In this document: one piece after another, positions 22,732 through 34,332 of the stretch | How positions within the stretch are numbered: position 1 is the first letter of the stretch | Layout of the letters: each line of letters opens with the position of its first letter | From: Lasiosphaeria ovina | Taxonomy: Eukaryota; Ascomycota; Sordariomycetes; Sordariales; Lasiosphaeriaceae | Assembly (NCBI GenBank): GCA_033439765.1 | Contig: JAULSN010000001.1 | Span: 3,472,001-3,536,000, forward strand | Reading direction: 5' to 3' | DNA: 64,000 nucleotides | Program-made: the position numbers and the translations under genes | Notes under the pieces: generated by a model | Told to the model about the DNA's origin: nothing | Databases searched by the model: none | The model's input: only the letters and a program-made list of their open reading frames with translations

Positions 22732-24023
22732 GGATTATTTACCAACCAAACTCCATCCAACGCACTCTCATGTCCCAGACAGCAACACCGCCCCGCTAGA
22801 TAGAAAACCCCGCCGAAACTGGCGCAGCAGAGGAGGATGAGCAGAGAGCCGCATATAACCTGCGCGCCACGGGCCGACATGAGGTCAATACTACTCGTAC
22901 AATGGCCGCCATTTGTGGCGAAACCTTTGCTTGACTGGGAGCGCACGCATCTATCGTACATTACCTACCTGCTTTAGTTATCCAAGGCGCTTCTGCACTC
23001 TACATAATTCTAGAAGCATGTGCGCGTTCGGGACGAGTTTCGCAATAAACGTGTCGAAATGTCCGTCCTAAGCTCAAGTCAACTCTACTTCACTGTCTGC
23101 CTCCATCTGGCCAATATGCGGTAGTACGGTGGTTATTGTTGGATATCAGGGTAAAGGAATTTAGTAGCATGGCACGGCCAGTGAAATTTGAGTATGTACT
23201 GGCGGTTCGTTCTGGGGGATGGGGAGGTGAGTGTTTTGACGATTCTGTAATGAATTTTATGCCAACTGTGTGGCCAACTTGAATGTGGCATTTAATCGAT
23301 TTTGTGAAGGGATGAACACTACGGGTATCATATCGTCTATCTTAGATATCCGCCTTGTTTTTCTTTAGAACCCAAGAAGCTCATCAGGCCAGCTGGTCTA
23401 AAGCAGAATACAGGTCTTTTACTGAACTTCCCGTGTTCTTCTCAACTCTTCGTGCTCTCGCGGTTTGCTATATGTTGTCTGTTTTCACATTTATCTCTTC
23501 ATGTTCGTCTCTCTGGTCATTGCTTTCATACCCGCCCAGCCTCGCACCGTGAAGACTGTCAATGAGGTTCTACTCACTTTACAGCTCCTACTTTACCTCC
23601 ATCAGCGGGAATCATGTCACACACTTTTGCCAGGGTAGACCACAGCATCGCCGGCAAGACCTTTTCAATGCACAGATCTCGACAATAATTTAACGTGGTT
23701 GTCGCATGTTATGCGCCCCACAGATAGGAGGAAGGCATATGAATTGTGTATAATGACAAGTAGCATTGCTTCGGGGAGAGCATATTGCATGCCCGGGGCA
23801 AAGAGATAGTGAGAGAGACACTAACATTCCGGTAATGTCCTATTGGCTCGCATCCATTCCATTTCCCGCTGTTACTTGCCCGATGAGCCATTCAACTCTT
23901 GAATCAATGCCGCCATATCACATAAACCATGTATTTCTGCAATATATCCGTCGTCTCTCGCTCGGAGGCGAACCGCCATCCCAGGTCAATGAGGGCTGCA
24001 CTTTAAAAGTGACCGCAGCATAC

Positions 24024-26148
24024 TCAGGCAGTCTTCTTCTCATCCTCCAGCGTCGCCGGTATCGCGGATTCCCCCACGGCGACACCGTCGGTATGGATGT
24101 AGAGACGCATGACCTTTGGTCCGGGATAGGCGGTTATGGCGTGGACGACCCACCAGAAAGCCGTTATGGCGATGACGCCGGTGAGGATCACGCTGTTGTA
24201 GTTCATGGTCTCCACGGTGGTGGGGAAGACATAGGCTATGCGGAGAACAAGGGTTGAGCAAATTTGAATTCCATAGCATTGAAGAAAGGACAGAAACACC
24301 AGACTTACGGAAGCAGTAAAATATGTCAAACAGCGTGATGAAGAGAACGGCCAGAATATTGATGGGTGTGCCAAACTTGCCCAGGTGAAACGGCCCTTTC
24401 GGGAAGTACTTGCGGCCAGTAAGGACATTGGCGGCGAACGGGATGGCGTACGACACTGTGGTGAGGATGATGAAAGAGCCCGTCAGGTTGACGAAAGCGG
24501 TCGGGCTTCCCAGCGGGATGGCACCAAGGCCCGTGGCGACGAGGGCTTTTTTTTGGAGGGTAAGCATTTATTTATTCGCCATGTCATGGGTATACTAATG
24601 ACCAGAGAGAACACGGAAAGGGGCCAGGGGCAAGTGGCTTACCAACAAACAGAGTAGCCGGAACGGGGCAGCTCAGTTTCTCGTTGACCTTGCTCATTAG
24701 AAACGACAGCGGAACGGCATTGTCGCGTGCTAGCGCCCAGTAGATGCGCGAGTTTGTGAGAACAGTGCCGATGACGCAGAGTATAGTCGACCACCAAATG
24801 ATGAACAAGAGGCCGAACGTCGCCCCGAGGTTCTGGTTTCCATCCGCATCGGCCGTGGCTTGAGCATAGATGTTCGCCAAGGGATACCCGTTGAAGCCGC
24901 CGCTGGTAAGGGCGCCGATATCGGTGATGGCATACGAGAGGGCAATGGCGAAAGTGAATGCGTCTAAACCGGTGGCCAAAGTCAGTCACAAACTCCAATT
25001 CTTGCTTTCTTCAGACCAAAAGCAGCTGCACCAGCACCAGCACAACAGCGTCGGCAGCAGCAACCTACAAAAGAATCCCAGACCAATCTGGAGGCCAATA
25101 GCAATAGGCAAATCCCTCTTGGGGTGAGGCAATTCCTCTGCCATATGGGTGATGGCGTCTGGGGTGCCCACGGTGAAGGCGCCGTTCAGGACACCCAGCA
25201 GAAAGGCTACACCGCCTTGCCAGCCCGTCAGGTTGTTCTCGTCAAAGGAGCCCCAGACGAAGTAGTTGGAGGCATGCTGCTTGGGCATGGCGGCAATGAC
25301 AATGATGGTGACGACGCCGCCGACGATGACGAAGAACATGCCCAGGTTCTGGGTGTGCGGTATGATCCTGTTGGCGAATATGACCAAGGCCACACTGAAC
25401 CACAGGATCAGGAGGTAGGCCACGTAGACGTGCCAAGCCTCGGGCACGTACGTGTCCTGGTGGTAGACGGTGTACATGCTGACCGAGATGTTGGCGCAGA
25501 TCTGGACGAGGGCGGCCAGATCAAACATCCAGCCGTAGAAGTTGATCCACCCGGTGAAGAAGCCGAGGATGCGGCCATATCGCGGACCGCCAGCAACAGT
25601 AGCCCAGTGGTAGACGCCGCCAGCCGTGGGAACCGAAGATGCCAACTAGAAACACGCCAAAGGTCAGGAGCTCGGTCTGCTTTAGGCTTTGGGGCGTGTC
25701 AAGCACAAGAGGTGTTGCGGGTCTGCTCGTGAGGCTGACCAGCTCCACGTTCAGTGTCCTTCAGTTTTTTCATACCTCGGCGAGGCTCAAGCCGATGAAG
25801 GAATAGTAGAAGACGGCCACGATGAGCCCAAAGATAAGACCGGGCGGGCCTCCATTGACTGCGTAGGCGTTGACTCGTCAGGGCGTCTGCTCAAAGAAGC
25901 GAGAACAAGAGCAAGGGGTGCATACGAATAGAGACGGAGATGGAGGAACCCAAAGCGACCCATGCATTGTCGACGGTCAGAGCGATGCCGGCAAGCCCCA
26001 GAAGGCTGTACTGGCGCTTCAGCTGATCTCTGTAGCCCGAGTGGTTGACGACAACTCCATCCTCGACGGCAGCTACTGTCTCGTCTTCCGACCCGCCATC
26101 CACCGCGTTTCCTTTGGTGACGGCGGGAGTCTTGGCTTCCTCGCTCAT
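24024..26148 (-). CDS. APC-superfamily amino acid/choline-type permease
   Basis: Six exons: 26148-25926, 25858-25776, 25645-25069, 24963-24643, 24545-24309, 24235-24024; product 550 residues. All junctions keep phase. After a hydrophilic N-terminus the protein shows YSLLGLAGIALTVDNAW (first membrane span), NGGPPGLIFGLIVA, LASSVPTAGGVYHWA, then the family hallmark HMAEELPHPKRDLPIAIG between spans, and a total of about twelve hydrophobic segments. This is the fungal amino acid/choline transporter group (Hnm1, GABA permease and relatives) that imports nitrogenous solutes across the plasma membrane. The substrate cannot be read from sequence. The fifth exon begins after an A-run ending AAG, an atypical acceptor, but no alternative keeps the frame. 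The start ATG at 26148 precedes an acidic cytosolic tail, as usual for the family. Confidence 0.85.
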
Positions 26149-27684
26149 GCTGGAGTGTGGGGTCCAAGTCTTGACGGCTTTCGCGTTAGAGTGAGAACGG
26201 GAGTGAGAGTGTGGTGATTAGGCTGCCTACAGTGAATAGACGAGGCGGTTAGTAGGCAGGTATAACTCCCCTTATCGAGGTCCCTCTGACTGATGGAGGA
26301 AAGTACCGAGCACTGAAGATCAGGTAGTGAAAATCACAAGAAATACTCACAACGGTCAAACGGATGAAAGTGTGTGCCTGAAACCCGATAGAGGTGGGGG
26401 AACAAGCCAGAAGCTGTATCAATAATACATAAACACAGGACAAGCAGACGCGCATGCGCGTGGGCCTTCCTTCTTTCTGGGCGTGAATGGTCTTTTCCCT
26501 GTTGGGATTTATTACTCGACTGATATGAATATTCTGGGCCGGTCTTCTCCAGGCGTGTTCGGGGTCTGGTACCCTTTCAGGCGGCTGGTTTGCGCCTTCT
26601 AATTAGGTAGTATTTTCGGTTTTGTCTGCCTTTGGCGGTCCTGTCGTGCTTCCAACAGACGACAGACTGATAGCCCTCCAACTCACAGCTCTCAAGCTGA
26701 CGCGACGTTATCGAAGATTCTGATGCTGGAAGGCTGATTGATAAGAGCTGTGACCTAAACTTTCTTCGTTGGCGGCAGTCTAGGCCAGTGACGGGCCAGG
26801 TAAGAAGGGCCATAGCTCCGCTCCAGCCCTCGTCCCGCAGCTCCCGTGTCGGGAGCCCTTGACACATGGGCAGGGGATTCGGCCCCCCGACGTATCAGAA
26901 AGCAGTGGTCGACGGCGTCAGGCGGCGCAGACAGCGGGGAGGAGCGCCCGCCTGCTGGGGTATCTCCCCGCTAGGCTCGTTGCGTTCCCGAAGCTTGTCA
27001 CGACGCGAGACCTTTCTTATCAGCCCAGAGTGTGGGGGGCGGTCAATGATTGCACAAGCAGCACTCGATGATGAGAAGTCCCAGACTCCCAAGGGGGGTG
27101 TGACAACGATGCCCGTCTCGTTGGAACTTAGCGATATCCGTAGATTAGCAACCTCACCTACAAGCTGCAGCAGCAACAAAGAAAGCCAGCCAGGAATCAA
27201 TCGAGGAACACAACAGCTCAAACCTGGTTCCACACTGAGGTGGTGCCAAGAGCGATGCGACTTGGTTGTCGAGGGCCTGGGGGGGAGGGGGGGAGACCCT
27301 GTAAAATTGCCCACCCCAAGCCTCAAAAGTATTGGGCGCCCCATTTTCAGCGTAATTGGTGATTGCCGACATCGATCAATTTTAACACGATTTTAGAGAA
27401 GAAGCTTCGTTGGTAACTGATAAAAGATAGTTTAATGAGATGGCGTGAGGGTGATCGTCAACTCGGGAAGTCGTGAGTGAGTGTTCCTGTCCATCGCTTT
27501 GAAGGGCAAAATACTCCACTTTAAGGTATCCGTAGTACCGGAGCTAAGCTGCAGGGACAGTCCCGAAAACCCCACCGCCACGGCTCCAGACTGTGTCCAC
27601 AACCACAACAGCCAAACCTAAAATATTAGTCAAAAGACCCCAAAAAAGAAGAGAGGAACCTCGTATGTTCCAAATTATTATTAC
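26149..27684. other. intergenic between permease and tRNA-Ser
   Basis: Permease promoter side. No gene supported. Several open frames of 70-176 codons at 26859-27396 lack any family resemblance and overlap one another on both strands. A G-rich run is at about 27280-27296. Confidence 0.4.
27642..27647 (-). terminator. RNA polymerase III T-run
   Basis: Six T residues on the minus strand about 38 bp after the 3' end of the first tRNA-Ser gene, a normal Pol III stop. Confidence 0.5.
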
Positions 27685-27784
27685 CGACACGAGCAGGATT
27701 TGAACCTGCGCCTCCGAAGAGATAAGATTACCACGAATCCATTGTATTCGAGTCTCACGCTTTAGACCGCTCAGCCATCGTGCC
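27685..27784 (-). tRNA. tRNA-Ser(CGA), intron-containing, copy 1
   Basis: Acceptor stem GGCACGA pairs with TCGTGTC, followed by discriminator G, typical of serine. The anticodon loop is CT-CGA-A with a 23-nt intron after the base 3' of the anticodon (about 27746-27724). A long variable arm (CTTCGGAGG region) and B box GGTTCAAATCC are present. The sequence closely follows yeast intron-bearing tRNA-Ser(CGA). It reads codon UCG. A second copy lies 7.1 kb away in the same orientation. Confidence 0.9.
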
Positions 27785-27927
27785 TGAGTTGTTGTTGTTG
27801 AGTTAGAGTAACTCTTTCATCACTGAAGAGCTCACAGTCCAGCCTCCTGACTATGTATTCTTTACGCATACACACCGCAAAATCGTGAAACAAAACAAAA
27901 TGACATTGTGGATTACACCAAAAAAAT

Positions 27928-27964
27928 CTTTTCTTTTTCTTTTTCTTTTTCTTTTTCTTTTTTT
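27928..27964. repeat. (CTTTTT)n pyrimidine tract
   Basis: About five copies of CTTTTT ending in a longer T run, between two tRNA genes. Non-coding. Confidence 0.7.
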
Positions 27965-28067
27965 CGTGACTCCCACGATACCCACCGGAAAGACGGATCG
28001 CCACAACTCATAACGCAGCACACCGCAGCCAGACCTTCAACAATCCACACCTCGCAGTGGAAAAACC

Positions 28068-28161
28068 GCCCCTGTAGCTTAGAGGTAGAGCATCAGTCTC
28101 ATATCTTCATACGAGAAGAGAGGGCGATCTGAGTACGCTGGTTCGATTCCAGCTAGGGGCA
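28068..28161 (+). tRNA. tRNA-Met(CAT), elongator, intron-containing
   Basis: Acceptor GCCCCTG pairs with TAGGGGC (one G-U) with discriminator A. D arm GCTT/GAGC, T arm GCTGG-TTCGATT-CCAGC. The anticodon arm is TCAGT-CTCATA then, after an intron of about 23 nt (28104-28126), ATCTGA, matching the elongator tRNA-Met arm of yeasts. T54 in the T loop argues against an initiator tRNA. The intron position, one base 3' of the anticodon, is canonical. Confidence 0.85.
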
Positions 28162-28171
28162 AACATCTATA

Positions 28172-28176
28172 TTTTT
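28172..28176 (+). terminator. RNA polymerase III T-run
   Basis: TTTTT about 10 bp after tRNA-Met, with a second T5 run at 28181-28185. Confidence 0.55.
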
Positions 28177-28418
28177 ATATTTTTATAATTCTTTTGGTCC
28201 TTGGGAAGATTATCTAGACTTGTCTTTTGGAACATCCGAGGCTGGTGAGCCGGGCTGTTTGCATTCGCTCGGGGAGCTTGCAATGTTCAAAATCGTATCG
28301 CCCTAGCCAGCTGTGCAAAGACGACGGAATGACGACTCTATTGACTTGCACCTTAACCAGAATGCAGACCAAACTAGATACAAACAGAAATTTCCCCTCT
28401 CTTAACCAGTTTAAAACC

Positions 28419-28473
28419 GGGACACAATTGGGACACAACCGGGATACAACCGGGATACAAGTCAGATACAACT
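28419..28473. repeat. 11-bp tandem repeat, five units
   Basis: Five consecutive 11-base units: GGGACACAATT, GGGACACAACC, GGGATACAACC, GGGATACAAGT, CAGATACAACT. Divergence rises along the array. Non-coding DNA 260 bp after tRNA-Met. Confidence 0.8.
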
Positions 28474-29025
28474 AGGTATATATGTACACGCAAAGGAAGA
28501 TAGAAGCCAGCTCTTTCCATTCACCAACTCCGCCAGAACCCGGACAAAACACATTAGAAAAAGGAACCAAAGGAGCCTTCTTTCCCCAACGTAGCTAGAC
28601 AGACATGAACCGGAGTAGAAAGAACATCATACCCAGTCTCGTTGCCTCAAGGACTCAGATAGTTACAATGCGTGATTAAAACGGCCGGCATGACGAAATA
28701 TTGCTGATATTGTCCTCGCTGTGTGCCGCTCTCTCTATACATCACTAGATTATATCTTCCAAGACAACTAAGGTTAACTACAAGAAAATCTCCACTGGCA
28801 ACATTCACAGCCCACCATCTGCGAGAGATACTTCCTGCCACACTCGATTTTGGTTATCAAGATGTAGCTGTGTAGAGAAACACGGAAGATGAGCCCCCTT
28901 TTTTCGGGGCAGTGTATTGCATATATATAGTGGCGCCATCGCAGTGTCCAGCCCCAAGAGCCGGCCTCGGCTTCAACGCTGCCCGGCCCGTCGTTGCCCT
29001 GTGGAAGAGACAAGATAGCTCAAGC

Positions 29026-31816
29026 TCACCTGTCCCACTCGCCATCGGCAAAGTAACGCGGGGGCAAGTCGACGTCCCAGCTCGGCCGCTCGACGAGGGC
29101 AACTTCCAGCGGCGCAGGATCGCTGTGAGCCGTCGCGCCGTTTGCGGTCCCCGAAATTACTGCTCCGTCCTCCTCCTGCTTGCTTTCGATAGGCACTATG
29201 CCCAGTATTGGGCGGTACTGGTACGTGTGCCACCATTTGGACTTGCGCCCGTCCTTTGCATCGCCTGCGGCGCCGTCCTCCCCATCCACGCCGCCTTGGT
29301 GGTCTCTCATACGCTGCAGCTCGCCGCCGTCCGTCTCGTCGTCCTCGTCCGTCTCGTCATCGTCGTTGTCTTCGAATCCGCTGCTTGCGCCAATGCTCTT
29401 CTGGTCATCGGCGTCGACCATTTCCACATCCGCCCATTCTGCGCCGTCGGGCCCGAGAGCCGATTTGACATGTTGTGGGACCAGGGAGTGCTTGCTCATC
29501 TTGCCTCCAGCTCCACTGGCCAGGACGTCCCGCTTCCGCTTGGTCCCGTGCTTCTGACCGCTTTTGTGCTCGACCACGTCTTTGTCTCCGTCAAAGTCTT
29601 GGGATAGATCCAGCATGAACAGGAACGAGATGCCGTAGATCCAGGCCCTTGTATTCTGCCATATCACGCCCTTGACAAGGTCGCGCGTGACACGAAATTG
29701 CTCGGGTAGTTTGTGATAGGTGTTCCGGCGAGACCACTCTGAGAGGGAGCCGCGAAGGGGGTTGAAGACAAAAACTTGCTTCATCGTGGTGATCGCTAGA
29801 AGGGCGTAGTCGCCATCCGCTTGACCCGGCACGGCCGAGTCGGGCCCAGAGGCGGTAGAAAATGAGAGCACCACAGGTGCCGAAGTTAATTTGGGGAGCA
29901 GAGTTGCCTTGGGATTGCGAATCCACCTCTCGCCGCTGCTGTCAACTTCCATCTCGTCGTCTGACGAGTCGCTCGAGGATTCATCAGATTGTTCGCCGTC
30001 AAGCGCCTCTCCACCAGCAATGTGCTTCTTCTCGACAGGGACGCGTAGGACCCAGGTGTCGATGTATCCAGCCAGGTCAGCAATAGCGAGCATCCTGCTA
30101 TCGGGGGAGAAGGTCATCTGCGCGACGTGCCGGTCGTAGGACCCGAGGCCGCCCAGAAGGAGGTGCTTGGGAATCTGGCGTCCGAGCCGGTGCAGCTTTT
30201 GTGGCGCGGAAATTGCGTAGGATGACACACTCGTCGCCACTCTAGCAATCATGACTTTGCTCCCCTCTTCAATCCATGATACCCAGAGACCGTCAGGAGA
30301 GATCTCAACCCTGGTGGCGCCACGCGTTGCGACTGTCATGTCCACTTTCTTGATCTGGAGTTTGCCTCCGTCAAATTTGAGCTCAAACGCTTTCAGTTCC
30401 GTAGCACTCGAGGCGATTAAAAGAGTGCCGCCCTGGCTGATGGCGGCAGAGGTAATGTCGGACTCCCCCTTGACTAGAATCTGGGCAAGAAGATTTCGGT
30501 TCTTGCGCGAGCTGGTGGCATGCGGATCGTCCAACAACTCCTGGGCCGGGCTTGCTAGATGCCAGATTCGAATCTCGTTGCCCCACCAGCTGAGCATGAA
30601 ACGGGCCTTGGGAGCGCTCCGCAGAGGGATGTTTTGCGGTAGATGCGGCAGCGTTCTGTGGAACTCGTTGCCCGCTCCGCGAAGGGGGAAGACTATAGGG
30701 CTTGCGTCGGGCCCTAGGGCACTGTTAGCGGCAGTCACCAACACGTTTGAGAGACGGCGACTTACCTCCAGACACGACGATGCTCATACCCTTGCCCTCA
30801 AAAGAAGCCATGGCCTTGACGTCGTGGCCGTGGTACCTTCGGTGGAACACCTTGGACCAGCGTCCGGCCTGGCCCGCCATGGGCTCGTACAGGGCTGTCC
30901 GCCGATCCATGCCACCCGAGACAATCTTGGAGCCGTCAGCACTTACGGCGAGGCACAGGACATCCTGACTGTGGCTCTGTATGCGCTGTGCCTGTGTATA
31001 TGTCCTGCCATCCCAGATGCACACCTGGCCGGTGGAGTCGCCAGACACAATGTCGCCGCCGGGCAAGCACTTGACGGACCACACAATGACGTTCTTGGGG
31101 CCGCCAGACAGATCCGAACCCAGCGTCATCTGCCTCAGCAGTGTCCCGTTGCGGATGTCGTAGGCGCATATTGTGCCGTTGGAGCAGCCGACGATGACGA
31201 CGGCGGGCGACTGGAAGGCGATGCTGACCATCTTGACCTTTTTGGAGGGGGTTCTGATGAGGGACTGCTGGAATTTCAAGTCGCCGTCCTCGATCGAGTA
31301 GAGCACCAGATTGCCGTCGACGGTGCCGGCAACCAGCTTCCTGGAGCCGGGGTTGATGACGGGGGTCTTGGTTTTGGAGCCCTTGGTGGTCGTGGAGAGA
31401 GGCTGGGCACCGAGACACCAGATGTCGCCGTGCTGGCCGCTGGCATGCTTCTTGGCACAAGCCTTCTCGAGATCCCATTCTGTGATGGCGGTGGTGTAGC
31501 CGATGCTGAACAGGCGCGACCTGCCGTGGAGGGTCTTGCCGTCGGCCAGCTCCTCGTCGGGATCCGTGACCCAGACCAGGCCGTCGACGCTGCGGTCTTT
31601 TCCGCCGGGGATGACGAGCTCCTGGTGCCAGGCGCCATTGAGGGGGTTCCAGATCTCGATGTCGCCGTTGGCTCTCCCAATGGCAAGGCGGACCTGGATG
31701 TGCTTGTGGAGGAATCTCTTGTTGGCGCCGACGGCCGGCAGCGACGCGTGCGTAAAGGCGACGGCGTTGATGGCCGACGCAGGATACCCCACGAACCGGC
31801 ACCTGTGGATGTCCAT
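29026..31816 (-). CDS. UTP4: U3 snoRNP/t-UTP protein Utp4 (cirhin homologue)
   Basis: Exons 31816-30766 and 30713-29026, intron 52 bp, 912 residues. Utp4 is a tandem WD40-propeller protein of the t-UTP/UtpA subcomplex that starts small-subunit processome assembly on pre-rRNA in the nucleolus. The start MDIHRCRFVGYPASAINAVAF matches the family N-terminus and sets the ATG; an upstream in-frame extension to 31912 is 5' UTR. WD-type strands recur (for example AIGRANGDIEIWNPLNGAW, VSGDSTGQVCIWDGRTY, IVSGGMDRRTALYEP). Two acidic low-complexity stretches (Ser/Asp/Glu-rich, encoded near 29950-30000 and 29310-29400) are typical nucleolar-protein linkers. The C-terminus VERPSWDVDLPPRYFADGEW fits the family. 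Head-to-head with NPT1 across a 999-bp spacer. Confidence 0.88.
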
Positions 31817-32815
31817 TGTGTTGGTGTTATTCGTTCGGGCTCGAGAGAGAGAGGGCGAAAGAGCGGGCGTCGATGGCGGCCAGCTCTTGTGGGGCGGTGT
31901 CTCTCTCGTCAATTAATTTCAGACTTTTGGTCTGAAGCTGCGCTGCGATGCGCTGGGCTGGCTGCCTGTCAACTTTTTTTTCTGCTGCCCAGCGGACCCT
32001 AACTTTTCGGCAGCCTTCCAGCTCGGGCAGTCGGTGAGAGCATTTAAGGTATGGTCTGTGCTGCAGCGGTGTGAGCCAAGGCTGCAAGAAATACACCCCA
32101 CCAACCCCACCATGCCGCCGCCCGACGTTGTGTCATGGACCTGCAGGCAGCCCAGGCAAGGCAGCTTGTTCAGTCCCAAGAGCGCAACGCAACCGTTAAT
32201 TGCGCAGATAGTACTCAGCCCAGCCCGGCTATCCCCGTTGCTAGCAGCGTCCCTTACCTACCTAGCACTCACTGCTCAGTGGAGGAGAAAGTGATAGGAA
32301 AGCCGCTCATCCGTTCTTTTTCCTCTTACTCAGTAACCTTCCTTCCTGAACTCGGATCATACCTAAGATAGGGTAACTTCATAGTTATTTTTCGACTTTT
32401 TAGGTTCAGGAGCCGACGGGAGCTGTACCGCTGTCGCAGTGCAGCACATATTAGCTCAGACTCGAGTTGCGCCGCATCGGTTGGTTTCGTGCTCACAATC
32501 ACATCTCGGAACAGAGTCAGCCAGACGACCTACGACAGCAAGACGCCGAGGATTACGGGTCCATACCTCTCTCTATTCTATACGACACTTTGTACCCGGG
32601 AGATTCTATTCCAGTCCAATATATATAACAATCTGCATCTCTCCGCAGATCCAGGCAACAGACAACCGTCGCCTGCCTACCTACCAACCTTTGTTATTTC
32701 CGCTCTCTGCTCTGCTCTGCTTCATTGTCTTTCGCAAAGCCTGGCTTTGCTTGGCTTGCACTCTCACTTCTGTACCTTACCTTGGTCAAACTCGCCCCGG
32801 CGGCCATCTCCGACC
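31817..32815. promoter_or_regulatory. shared divergent promoter region, UTP4/NPT1
   Basis: A 999-bp spacer between two ATGs on opposite strands, so it must hold both promoters and 5' UTRs. TACC-rich patches occur near 32251-32270 and 32670-32690. The open frame extending upstream of NPT1 to 32489 has no family resemblance and is treated as 5' UTR. Confidence 0.5.
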
Positions 32816-34332
32816 ATGGACTTCAACAGCGCCTCGCCCTACCCCGAGGGCGTCATCTCGTTTCTTGACACGGATCTGTACAAGTTGACGATGCAATGCG
32901 CCGTGCTCAAGTATTACAAAGACGTGCCCGTCACGTACTCGTTTACCAACCGGACGCCGGAGAAAAAGCTCTCGAGGGCCGCTTTCCTGTGGCTGGAGGA
33001 GCAGGTCAGGAAGCTCGGCAACATTTCTCTCTCGGCCGAGGAGCACCAGTACCTCACAGAACACTGCCCCTACCTGACGCCCGCCTACCTCGACTATCTC
33101 CAAGAGTTCCGCCTCAGGCCGCGAGACCAGGTCGCGCTCAAGTTCCTTCCCATCGGCCAGGACACGGGCGCCGAGACCGATGTCGGCGACGTCGACATCA
33201 AGATCAGCGGGACCTGGGCCGAGACCATCCTGTACGAGATCCCCCTGCTCGCCCTGACGTCCGAGGCCTACTTCAAGTTCATGGACCTGGACTGGACCTA
33301 CGACGGGCAGGAGGACCAGGCCTTTGACAAGGGCATGCGGCTGCTCGAGGCCGGCTGCGTCTTCTCCGAGTTCGGCACCCGCCGCCGCCGCGACTACCAC
33401 ACGCAGGCGCTGGTGTTTAGGGGGCTCACCAAGGCCAGCAAGGAGGCCGAGAAGCGCGGACTCGCGGGGAAGCTGTCCGGGACCAGCAACGTGCACCTGG
33501 CCATGCGCTTCGGCATCCCGCCCGTCGGCACGGTCGCGCACGAGTGGTTCATGGGCAACGCCGCCATCGTTGGCGACTACAAGGCCGCGACCGAGGAGGC
33601 CCTGGCCCGCTGGGTGGGGTGCTTCGGAGAGGGCGTTCTCGGCATCGCCCTGACGGACACGTTTGGCACGCCCGACTTCCTCAAGTCATTCAGCAAGCCC
33701 GTCAGCAGCGTGGCCGTGACAGCCGACGATGGAGGCGCGAGCCCGAAGAGCGCGCGCAAGCACAGCGCCGCCGACTTCTTCATCCAGGCTGCGACGCACC
33801 TGCAGTCGGGCGCCAAGGTCAAGAAGACGTACGCCGAGATCTTCACGGGCGTGCGGCAGGACTCGGGAGACCCCAAGACGTTCGTCAAGACGATGCGCAA
33901 GTTCTACGACGAGCAGGGCATCGCCGACAAGAAGGTCATTGTCTTCTCCGACTCGCTCAACATTGAGCGCTGCCTCGAGTACAAGGAGGCGGCCGAGGCC
34001 GTCGGCTTCCAGCCGACGTTTGGCGTCGGCACCTTCTTCACCAACGACTTTGTCCACACGGCCACGGGCACCAAGTCGACGCCGCTGAACATTGTCATCA
34101 AGCTGAGCTCGGCCGGGGGGGAGCCGGCGGTCAAGATCAGGTGAGTTTTGGTATATGCTTCTCTTGTTATCATCAGACAACTAACACGGGCGGCAGCGAC
34201 AACATTGGCAAGAACACGGGCGACAAGGCCACGGTGGAAAAGGTCAAGCGCGAGCTGGGGTACGTCGAGAAGGAGTGGGAAGACGGCGACGAGACGGCGC
34301 GATGGGGCCGCGAGGAGGCAGCCAAGGCGTGA
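32816..34332 (+). CDS. NPT1: Nicotinate phosphoribosyltransferase
   Basis: Exons 32816-34140 and 34197-34332, intron 56 bp, 486 residues. The enzyme makes nicotinate mononucleotide from nicotinate and PRPP with ATP in the Preiss-Handler NAD salvage route. Conserved blocks in order: SFLDTDLYKLTMQ, TNRTPEKKL, SEFGTRRRRDYHTQALV, GTSNVHLAMRFGIPPVGTVAHEWF (the His of AHEW is the family's autophosphorylated His), DTFGTPDFLKSF, GVRQDSGDP, FSDSLN and GVGTFFTND. A fungus-typical insertion rich in Ala/Ser/Lys follows DTFGT. The intron splits a Ser codon in VKIS-DNIGKN. The ATG at 32816 begins MDFNSASPYPEGV; longer upstream frames lack similarity. Somewhat longer than yeast Npt1. Confidence 0.95.

Larger units (their letters stand above)
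14730..24023. other. gene desert of about 9.3 kb
   Basis: No supportable protein or RNA gene on either strand. The longest ATG-started frames (for example 22440-22961 minus, 173 codons, with an Arg-Ser run made by a GAGAGC repeat) have no family resemblance. The DNA is of mixed composition, not strongly AT-rich, and contains TACC/GGTA-rich patches near 21595-21620, 21711-21730 and 22959-22975, a CCCCGGCA repeat near 21238-21265, CTCG repeats near 21911-21928 and 22056-22078, and a GAGAGC repeat at about 22701-22731. I could not identify transposon termini or coding remnants. Confidence 0.45.
28162..29025. other. intergenic between tRNA-Met and UTP4
   Basis: Contains the T-runs of tRNA-Met, an 11-bp tandem repeat (28419-28473) and, at the right end, the UTP4 3' UTR. 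No gene supported. Confidence 0.45.

Noticed and set aside
22440..22961. Minus-strand 173-codon frame with a hydrophobic stretch and an Arg-Ser run
   Set aside because: The RS run is a translated GAGAGC microsatellite, there is no family resemblance, and upstream and downstream DNA gives no gene context.
28857..29030. Alternative UTP4 end: the stop overlaps a perfect AG|GTGAGC donor with a CCACAG acceptor downstream
   Set aside because: The intron would be only 31 nt, below the practical size for fungal spliceosomal introns, and the extension has no family resemblance.
30251..32002. Plus-strand open frame of 583 codons
   Set aside because: Antisense shadow of UTP4, whose WD40 protein is clear on the other strand.
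32489..32815. Upstream extension of the NPT1 reading frame
   Set aside because: No similarity before MDFNSASPYPEG, which matches the usual start of the family.
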